From Rapana venosa (taxonomy: Eukaryota > Mollusca > Gastropoda > Neogastropoda > Muricidae): a stretch of 64,000 nucleotides of DNA. Positions 51,545-62,775 of the stretch are shown piece after piece. How positions within the stretch are numbered: position 1 is the stretch's first letter; each line of letters opens with the position of its first letter. The position numbers and the translations under genes were made by a program. Below the pieces are notes generated by a model. That model was not told the DNA's origin. It saw only the letters and a program-made list of their open reading frames with translations, and did no database searches. The stretch covers positions 18,299,181 to 18,363,180 of the forward strand of contig CM054159.1 in assembly GCA_028751875.1 (NCBI GenBank), in the 5' to 3' direction.

Positions 51545-54111
51545 CCTGTTTACACCCCGCCCCCAAGTGTGTAGCCTTGCTGGTGACATTGGAAATGTGA
51601 TGGTGGTGACAGTGTTGTTTTAGAGCAGCAAAGTGAAATTATTAACCGAACAGTTTTGGTTTATGACGATGGGAATCGATCAGATGAAGACAACGACCTT
51701 GACTTCATGGAAATGGAAGGGGCAGGGTCACACCACCGGGGTCATGGTCAGGGTCATGGTCACCACAAGATGCCCCACGTGGAGCTGGTTGCCCCGCGCC
51801 CACGCAGGAGGAGGGCCAGAAGGAGGTGGCCAAACGTAAGTCTGTCCGTAAGTCTGTCCGTAAGTCTGTCCTCCTCCGGCTGTTGGTTTGACTTGTCCAC
51901 ATGGGTAGTCTTGTTGTTCCCATAGTGTCTATATCAGTAGCAGACGATTCAAGTCCCATAACTCTGTGTTGCTCATTACTTATGCGTGGTGTGGCGATTG
52001 CCTGAATATGTCCGCTAACATAAAGTATAGCCAAACATCTTCCCCATACAAAGTCTTGTCTCTATTTGTCCACACACAATAATCAAGGACCAGAATAGTT
52101 GTTGTTGTTGTTGTTGTTGTTGTTTCTCTAGTCTTGGTGTTGGACACCGTGGCAGCTCTGCCTAGCCAGGTGGCTGGCTGCCTGTGTGCTTCTGTTAGTT
52201 CTCTGTCTGTCTCTCTCTGTGTCTGTCTGTCTGTCACCCTGTCGCTCTGTCTCTCTCTGTCTGTTGTTCGAGTTCTCTCTGTCTGTCCCTCTCTCTCTCT
52301 CTCTCTCTCTGTCTGTCTTGTCTGTCTGTCTCTCTGTGTCTCTCTTACCCCCCTCCCTCCCTCCCTTGTAAGGTACATTTTGTGTTGGGTTGTCCAGTTT
52401 TAGAGGATGTTCATTGTTTGGCAGAATCACCTGCCAGGAAACTGGAGTAGACGGCCTGATTTATTCAGACTGTGTTTACTCATGGTGTCTAGTCAGCACG
52501 AGGCCATGCTCAGCCTCCCTTTATGTTTAGAATAAAAAGTATCTTAAGCTGTGTTTTTGTCACTGGCAATTTTTGTTACACATTAACTTTTTGGCCCTCT
52601 TGTGAATAAACCAAAAAAACCCAACAAACAACCCAAATCCCCCATCATATCTTAGATTTAAAATCACAGCTTGTAGGAGAGAAAAAAAAGGGATGATTCT
52701 TGGAATTATTCATTGCATCATCTTACTTCATTTTTCACCGTGTTTTTATTATGATTTTTTCATAAAATTGCACATAATTTCTGCTACCATAATGGTGGGG
52801 GGGGGGGGGGGGGATGATTGAATATGAAAAATTTTACCGTTGATGAACCTCAGAGCTGTAATTGAGAAATGAGAATGAGAAGAAAAAGAGAATTTCTTGT
52901 TGATGAAGTACACTCATTCAACAGTGATCTGATTGGATGGTGTTGTCTGTGAAGCGCCAAGGGAGCTAAGTGAGGAGGAGAAGAAGCAGATTCTGATGTC
53001 GGAAGACTTCACCAAGTTCTTTGACTACGCCTCGCGCATCATGGAACGCGCGCTGGCTGAAGAAGTCGACGTGTTTGCCGACTACTCTGGACAAGAGGGT
53101 GCTGGGAAAGATGAGTGAGTTTGTGTGTGAGTGAGTGTGTGTGTGTGTGTGAGTGTGTGTGTGTGAGAGTGTGTGAGTGTGTTTGTGTGAGTGTGTGTGA
53201 GTGTGTTTGTGTGAGTGTGTGTGTGTGAGTGTGTGTGTGTGTGTGTTTTGAAAAGCTTTATTGATTAGGAATTTTCAGTTTTGAAAAGCTTTATTGATTA
53301 GGAATTTTCATTTTTTGAAAGCTTTATTGATTAGGCATTTTCAGTTTTGAAAACTTTTATTGATTAGGAATGTTCAGTTTTTGAAAGCTATATTGATTAG
53401 GCATTTTCAGTTTTGAAAAGCTTTATTGATTAGGAATGTTCAGTTTTTGAAAGCTTTATTGATTAGGCATTTTCAGTTTTTGAAAGCGTTATTGATTAGA
53501 AATTTTCAGTTTTGAAAAGTTTTATTGATGCACAGAATGAGTGTTTGATTTTAGATATGGTGTTATAGTGTTCAAACTATTTGTCTTTATTGGCACAGCA
53601 AGGCAAGTATATAATCTTATTTTGTTATTGCTTACACTGTTGTGTTATTGTTGATACTGTGTGTGAATATTTTCACAGTGAGGCAAGTACTGAATTCTAG
53701 ATGTTTTATTTATTTATTTTTATTTTAATCTTTTACTTAGAGGGTAATGAAGTAAGCACTCATGTCCTTTTTTTTCCATCCAGTCCCTATGTGTATCCAG
53801 TTTTGTCAATTTTGTCATCAGTTCCCACCGGCTTACAATGGCCTACTCTTCCAAAAAGTGGAACGGGTTTTAACGTGCGCAAGATGTTCTGCGTGCATTC
53901 ACACATGGGACCTCGGTTCATAGTCTCATCCAAAAGACTTTTGGGGAGAGTGGAGTCGGCACTGATGTTAACTCCAGCAGAAAAATCCTCTTGAACGAAA
54001 ATCAAACCCAGGTCAGCAGATTAGGAATACATCACTCTAACCACCAGGCTATCCTGTCCCCCAGTGTCATTGTTTACACTATTGTGGTACTGTTTTATGT
54101 TATTGTTGATA

Positions 54112-54165
<54 letters not shown>

Positions 54166-54193
54166 TGTGTGGTGTGTGTGTGTGTGTGTGGTG

Positions 54194-54278
<85 letters not shown>

Positions 54279-57200
54279 CGAGGCAATGGCTGGAGAGCGG
54301 TTGAAGCTGAACCGTGACTTTTACGACGACAAGTGGACCAAGCACCGCATCGTCACCTGCCTGGACTGGTCCCCACAGGTGGGCGGGCCACTCTCTCTGT
54401 CTGTGCATGTGTGTGTGTGTGTGTGTGTCTGCCTGGACTGGTCCCCACAGGTGGGCGGGCCACTCTCTCTGTCTGTCTGTCTGTGTGTGTGTGTGTGTGT
54501 CTGTCTGTCTGTGTGTGTCTGTATGTGTGTGTTGTTGTTGTTGCTGTGGCTGTTGCTGCCATTTTACACCTGTTCACTCAAAGTGATTTTAGACGATGGG
54601 AAGGGGAGGTGGTGGGGGAGACTTAACTTGATGGATGTGAGAAGTGAAATGGATATCTATTCCTTAATGACTTTTGATGCAGAAAAGGCTAAACAATGAT
54701 AACAACAAGTTATAGTGTGTGTGTGTGCAAGTTTGTGTGTGTGTGTCTAAATTCAAAATCTGTGATAATCTTTTGTGAACAGTCGCATGTTTGTGAATGA
54801 ATGGAGTGCAAGCGCTTCGATTTGTTTGCTATACATGATTCAGTGCAAAAAAAAAATCCATGATTGTATTACTGTTATTATTGTTATTGTTGTTATTATT
54901 ACTACTACTACTGTTGTTATTATTATTATCATCATCATTATTATTGTTATCATTATTATCATCATCATCATTATTAATATTATGATGATGATGATGATTA
55001 TTATTATCATCATCATTATCATCAACATCATCATTATTAACCACTAGACTGCCCCACCCTGGAAATTTTCCGGGACTAAATGTGCACTCTATACGCCTAC
55101 AACCCCGAAAATTTCCGGGGTTTCGAACCAAAGTAAGCAAGCCAGCTTCCTCGACTACAGGTAAAGGGAAAGAACTCCAAAATCAGTGGAGATCACTCTC
55201 CTGTTGCTTGGCAACATCCAGCTGCAAAAACTGTGGCAAAAACGATCGTTTTTTAGCTTGTATTTTGTGTTATTATGCAAGACTGCTTGGGCAGTTATTG
55301 TTCAAAATGTTGCTTTACAAGATTCAGCGCTATATAAATTCCATACATTATTATTATTATTATTATTATTAAAATGGCTGACACTTCTCGTTGAAGGTAT
55401 CAATAACTTTACACAGCTGAAAAAGTGGCAAATAAAACTTTAGGCATACCTGACAGTGATGAAAACGATTGTGTTTGATTCAGGAGACAGTGCATTGAAA
55501 AAAAAAATGAATGAGATTTTTCCTGGACTTACGTTTGACGTTATTGAAATGGGGGGTACTCAGAATGACAGTGGTGATGAAGAAGTGTATTTTTTGTTGA
55601 TTTTTTACATTTTAAATATATTTTCATAGTGAAATATCATGCTAACTAATTTGAGCTTGCCTCAAAGCAATCTCCCATATATATATATACTGTCATTGGG
55701 CAGACTATCAGGATTATTCATGTAGTAATTTCTGAGTAAGAGGGACATGAACATAGCAAGTGGTACATGAGAATTGTATTCCCCGGCCTATAGGGTGCAC
55801 TTACACTGGGCAGTGAGGAGGTTAGTTACGGTTGACCTGATGGTGGTGGTGGTGGGTGTTGGTTACTGTTGACCTGATGATGGTGTTGGTTACGGTTGAC
55901 CTGATACGGGTGGTGGTGGTGGTGGTGGTTACGGTTGACCTGATACGGGTGGTGGTGGTGGTGGTGGGTGTTGGTGATGGTTGACCTGATGGTGGTGGTG
56001 TTGGTTACGGTTGACCTGATACGGGTGGTGGTGGTGGTGGTGGTGATGGTTGACCTGATGGTGGTGGCGGGTGTTGTTGGTGCAGCACCCGGAGCTGCTG
56101 CTGGCCTCGTACAGCGCCAACGAAGACGCCACCAACGCCCCGGACGGCGTGGCCCTCATCTGGAACCTCAAGTACAGGAAGGACACGCCCGAGTACATCT
56201 TCCACTGCCAGGTCACCCCTCGCCGTTGTTGTCGTTGCTGCTGTCGCTGTCTTTGTCGTTGTTGACACCTCTCCAGTCATGACTGACAGACACTGTCGCT
56301 TCAGTGCAAGACACTGTCACAGCACAGATACACACACACACACAGAGACATGCACACATAGATGCGCACATGCGCACACACACCCGCATGCACATGCACA
56401 CCCGCATGCACACACATGCACACACACACAGGTTTCAAGTCTGACAGATGCCAAGCAAACACTACATAAATGTAAGATGCTATACACACATGCACACAGA
56501 CATGCAGACACACATGCACATATGCACTGTACGCTTGCACACATGCGTGCACGCTCACACACACACACACAGATTTGGTTATGATCACTTCATTTTGATT
56601 TTAATCTTTGATATTTCTAATTAACAGTATATTGTAAGGACAAGTTAAGGCAGATATGTTCATCTATTGTAAGGACATTTTAAGGCAGATATGTTCATCT
56701 ATTGTAAGGGCATGCTATGTTCACCTATTGTAAGGACATGTTAAGGCAGATATGTTCATCTATTGTAAGGACATGTTAAGGCAGATATGTTCATCTATTG
56801 TAAGGACATGTTAAGGCAGATATGTTCATCTATTGTAAGGACATGTTAAGGCAGATATGTTCATCTATTGTAAGGACATGTTAAGGCAGATATGTTCATC
56901 TATTGTAAGGACATGTTAAGGCAGATATGTTCATCTATTGTAAGGACATGTTAAGGCAGATATGTTCATCTATTGTAAGGACATGTTAAGGCAGATATGT
57001 TCATCTATTGTAAGGACATGTTAAGGCAGATATGTTCACCTATTGTAAGGACATGTTAAGGCAGATATGTTCATCTATTGTAAGGACATGTTAAGGCAGA
57101 TATGTTCAGCATGTGTGCATATGCAACAGCGTTTGTATTTATTTCGTTTACAAGAAAATTCTTATCTGGATACATGCAAGATAGTTATGTATTTTGGTGT

Positions 57201-58221
57201 TTATATGTCTATATTGATATATATACATATATATATATGTCTATGTATATATATATATATATATGTACAGACATAATGGGGGTGGGGTGGTCAGGATGGC
57301 CTAGTGGTCAGAGCATTGCACTCACAGTTTGACAGCCTGGGTTTGAGTCACCTCCAATGAGACACTGGCTCAGGGGCAGTTTTCCCCTGGAGTTAACTAG
57401 CATCAGTGCAGACTCCACTCCACTCCACTCCACTCCACTCCACTCCACTCCACTCCCCCAAAGTTCTCAGGATGAGACTACAAACTGAGGCCCTGTGTGC
57501 CACCATATGCAGAACATCTTGTGCAGACGTCAAAATCAGTTTTACCATTCAGAAGAGTAGGCCATATGTGCTGGTAAGAATAAATGACAAAAGATGTATA
57601 AAAACAAAACAAAACCGCATGCACACTGGTGTCGTATTGAGGCATTAACCCTGAAGTCAGAATGCGGCTACCTTAACAGGGGACAAGGGACAGGGTCCCA
57701 TAGGCAAAAAAAGATCTCACCTTTGGTGAACCTGGGAGCTGTCATTCAGGAAGGAGAACACAGAAAAGCCCTCCATGTTCTGCATCCCCCAAGTTTGTCC
57801 TTCTTCACTCTTGTGGGTGATAAACTGTGTGTTGATGTCAGGAACGTTGTGTGTGTGTGTGTGCGTGCGTGGGTGTGTGTGTGTGTGGTGTGTGTGTGTG
57901 GGTGTGTGTGTGGTGGTGTGTGTGTGTTGTGTGTGTGTGTGGGGTGTGTGTGTGTGTGTGTGGTGTGTGTGTGTGTGTGTGTGGTGTGTGTGGTGTGTGG
58001 TGGTGTTGTGGTGTGTGTGGTGTGGTGTGTGTGTGTGGTTGTGTGTGTGGTGTGGTGTGTGTGGTTGGTGTGTGGGTGTGGTGTGTGTGTTGTGTGGTTG
58101 GTGTGTGTGGTGTGTGGTGTGGTGTGTGGTGTGTGTGGTGGTTGTTGTGTGTGTGTGGTGGTGTTGTGTGGTGTGGTGTGTGTGTGGTGTGTGTGTGTGT
58201 GGTGTGTGTGTGGTGTGTGGT

Positions 58222-58252
<31 letters not shown>

Positions 58253-61200
58253 TGTGTGTGTGTGTGGTGTGTGTGGGTGTGTGGTGTGTGTGTGTGTGTG
58301 GTGTGTGTGGGTGGGTGTGTGTTGGTGGTTGTGTGGTGTGTGTGTGTGTGTGTGTGTGGTGGTGTGTGTGGTGTGTGTGGTGTGTGTGTGTTTGGGGTGT
58401 GTGTGTGTGTGTTGTGGGTTGTGTTGTGTGTGGTGTGTGTGGGTGTGTGTGTGTGTGTGGTGGTGTGTTGGTGTGTGGTGTGTGTGGTGTGTGTTGTCGT
58501 CGTGTTGTCGTGTTTTGGTGTGTTTGTGCTGTGTGGCTACTGTGTCTTGTGTGTGTGTGGATTGTGTGCTGCATAGTGTGTGTAGTGAGCTCTTTGTCTG
58601 CCTTGCTCATACTGTACGTTGTGTGTTTGTAGGTGTGTGTGATGTGCTTGTGGTGGTTTGTCTGCCTCTGCTCATACTGTATGTCTGTTGTTTTAGTGTA
58701 GGCATGCTTTGTCTGCCTCTGCTCATACTGTATGTCTGTTGTTTTAGTGTAGGCATGCTTTGTCTGCCTCTGCTCATACTGTATGTCTGTTGTTTTAGTG
58801 TAGGCATGCTTTGTCTGCCTCTGCTCATACTGTATGTCGTTGTTTAGTGTAGGCATTCTTTGTCTGCCTCTGCTCATACTGTACGTCTTGTTTTAGTGTA
58901 GGCATTCTTTGTCTGCCTCTGCTCATACTGTATGTCTGTTGTTTTAGTGTAGGCATGCTTTGTCTGCCTCTGCTCATACTGTATGTCTGTGTTTAGTGTA
59001 GGCATGCTTTGTCTGCCTCTGCTCATACTGTATGTCTGTTGTTTTAGTGTAGGCATGCTTTGTCTGCCTCTGCTCATACTGTACGTCTGTTGTTTTAGTG
59101 TAGGCATGCTTTGTCTGCCTCTGCTCATACTGTATGTCTGTTGTTTTAGTGTAGGCATGCGGGAAAGAGGGAGTATGTCAGTTTTATGAAGGGTCCTTTG
59201 GATGAGACTGTAAACCAAGGCCCAGTGTGCAAATACACACTGGAAACCTTGTGCACACATTAAAGCCTGTTCTGCCTTTCAGAAAAGTAGGCCATTCATA
59301 CTGGCGAGAATGGAGGACAAGAAATGTATGAGAAGCAAAACACATGCACACCAGTGTGGAGTGTGACGCCGCCCCTCCCTGAAGTTGGGGTGCCGCTGTC
59401 TTCACTGATGGGCACAAACCACCGCCACACAGTGCCAACATCTCGCCACTGGTCAGCCTCTAAAGAGTTTTACCCGAGGAACAACAACAACAACAACAAC
59501 AGAGTTGTGAATAAAACAGGCACTGACCACAACAACAACAACAGAGTTATGAATAAAACAGCCACTGACAACAGCAGCAGCAACAACAACAACAACAGAG
59601 TTATGAATAAAACAGCCACTGACAACAGCAGCAGCAACAACAACAACAACAGAGTTATGAATAAAACAGGCACTGACCACAGCAACACCAACAACAGAGT
59701 TATGAATAAAACAGGCACTGACCACAGCAACAACAACAACAGAGTTATGAATAAAACAGGCACTGACCACAGCAACAACAACAACATTAACCCTCTTGTT
59801 GTTGGATTCTACAGAGCTAAACTGCCTGTAGATTTTGAATTCTTTGAAGGTTTTCTACCTCCATCTGACTTACTTTACTCCTAAGACAATTGTGTGTGTG
59901 CATGACAAGTTATCAAGCTGAAATTTTGTCACAAGCTAGGTATGTCTTTGTACTTGCATTTAGGCGCAAGTTTATGTGTCTGGTCACCAGATGTCTTGTC
60001 ATTGTCACCTTATTTGTCACCAATTACAGGTAAAAATATGGAATATATGATAAAACAGCAAATCCTGCATGGATTTGACAATAGTTCAAGCATATTAGTG
60101 TCGAATAAGCAAGTGATACCCAGCTAATGTGTTTACCAATAGTTATGTGCAATAGTACTTCAAGGATGTGTCACACAATGTCCCCATAGCACCTGTTGTT
60201 TTATAGTATGTCTCGAGGAGACAGAAGTTTTGTTTAACTATTTTTTCTTTTGAAAACAAGTCATATTCAATCAACATGTGACCTTTATACTGCAGTTCAT
60301 ATCTACGTGTGCTGCCACATGTTTGTTAAGTGTACAGAAGTGTATTATTGTACATGACTGTCACACTGTCACCAGTGTCACAGCACAGGTGTGACAAATT
60401 CGAAACAACACAGAACTTCTGTAAGCCTACAAAATTTTAATGTTGGTAGTCTCTAAAGTAGTCGTAGTGGTGGCACAGGGTCACATCACATACAAAAAGC
60501 ACAAATTATGGATGTGTGTGTGTAGGGGGGGGGGTTTGTACCCATTGCTCTCACCTGTCGAACCTTGGCAGACTGGAGACCTATTTTCTTTTCCTTCTTT
60601 CTATTTTCATTATCGGCATATCTGTTCGTTTCTGCCATTGCAGTTTCAAAGCAAAAGTGTGGTAATAATGAGAAAACAGTCAAAAGGCATCGTTTTCAGG
60701 CGTCTATGCCGCGGACTGGCCGGGAGGTCAAATTTCTCCACAGTCGTGTGTGTAGCACAGGTCAGGAATGTGCCGTGTAGCACATTTTCTGGCTCACTCT
60801 TCTCCCTAACTGCAGCATTTCCTTCCTCCTCTTCCTCGTAAGCGTTTAATATCGGACTCACTTAACAATTCTCGTTCAAATGTTTCTACTTCCAAGACAA
60901 TAATATTCAATTTATGGTCTCGCTAATCAGATGAATCGTATGCTACTAAAGAAAACGCCATTTTTTTTGGCCACGCTGCACCATTGAAAAGCGTTCCGGT
61001 CGCTGGCTGTTATTTCTTCCTTCCCTCCCCACTACACGCATGTTAGTGGTCTAAATATATCACTGGCATCCTCTGACACCCTCCCTGCATCGCCCCACCA
61101 ATTTTCAGACACATAGTGTGAAAACCACGAGATCTGTGTGTGATGGAAAAGTACTGCCCACGTGGGCAGCACCAACTGTCGGCTGCGGTCGTATTGGAAT

Positions 61201-62734
61201 CTAGCGGCAGCCTCCGTTACTGTCGGCTGCGGCCGGATCGGGGACAAGAGGGTTAACAGAGTTATGAATAAAACAGGCACTGACCACAGCAACAACAACA
61301 ACAGAGTTATGAATAAAACAGGCACTGACCACAGCAACAACAACAACAGAGTTATGGATAAAACAGCCACTGACCACAGCAACAACAACAACAACAACAA
61401 CGTTATGAATAGAACAGCCACTGACCACAGCAACAACAACAACAACGTTATGAATAGAACAGCCACTGACCACAGCAACAACAACAACGTTATGAATAGA
61501 ACAGCCACTGACCACAGCAACAACAACAACAACAACAACGTTATGAATAGAACAGCCACTGACCACAGCAACAACAACAACAACAACAACGTTATGAATA
61601 GAACAGCCACTGACCACAGCAACAACAACAACAACAACAACGTTATGAATAGAACAGCCACTGACCACAGCAACAACAACAACAACAACAACGTTATGAA
61701 TAGAACAGCCACTGACCACAGCAACAACAACAACAACAACAACGTTATGAATAGAACAGCCACTGACCACAGCAACAACAACAACAACAACAAAGTTATG
61801 AATAGAACAGCCACTGACCACAGCAACAACAACAACAACAACAACAACGTTATGAATAGAACAGCCACTGACCACAGCAACAACAACAACAACAACAACG
61901 TTATGAATAGAACAGCCACTGACCACAGCAACAACAACAAAGTTATGAATAGAACAGCCACTGACCACAGTGCGTCAATCCAGCACAACTCAGGCAAGGG
62001 TCCAGGGCGGAAAAGTCAGCACCCCCTTCCTGTCTGTTACCTAGCCAGGTGTGGCCAGTGCCTGCTGTACTGATCAGCACCCCTTCCTGTCTGTTACCTA
62101 GCCAGGTGTGGCCAGTGCCTGCTGTACTGATCAGCACCCCCTTCCTGTCTGTTACCTAGCCAGGTGTGGCCAGTGCCTGCTGTAATGATCAGCACCCCCT
62201 TCCTGTTACCTAGCCAGGTGTGGCCAGTGCCTGCTGTAATGATCAGCACCCCCTTCCTGTCTGTTACCTAGCCAGGTGTGGCCAGTGCCTGCTGTAATGA
62301 TCAGCACCCCCTTCCTGTCTGTTACCTAGCCAGGTGTGGCCAGTGCCTGCTGTACTGATCAGCACCCCTTCCTGTCTGTTACCTAGCCAGGTGTGGCCAG
62401 TGCCTGCTGTACTGATCAGCACCCCCTTCCTGTCTGTTACCTAGCCAGGTGTGGCCAGTGCCTGCTGTAATGATCAGCACCCCCTTCCTGTCTGTTACCT
62501 AGCCAGGTGTGGCCAGTGCCTGCTGTACTGATCAGCACCAGCTGGGCTGGATAGCAGCTGAGCATAGCTGAAAGTGGGGGACACTGACAGCTGAGTGACC
62601 TGATGAAAACCCTCTCTCTCTCTGTGAAGCACCCAGTGTATTGTGTGACTTGACAAAACCTCTCTGTCTCTGTCTGTCTGTCTGTCTGTCTGTCGCTCTC
62701 TCTCACTCTCTCTCTCTCACTCTCTCTCTCTCAC

Positions 62735-62775
<41 letters not shown>

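Noticed and set aside
51153..51623. Pyrimidine-rich 150-codon frames upstream of exon 6
   Set aside because: Derived from CA, CCT and TTTC simple repeats.
57594..58877. 417- and 386-codon open frames
   Set aside because: Created by (TG/TGG)n and the 51-bp repeat.
61032..62073. Asn- or Leu-rich frames of about 300 codons
   Set aside because: Translation of the AAC-rich minisatellite in different frames.
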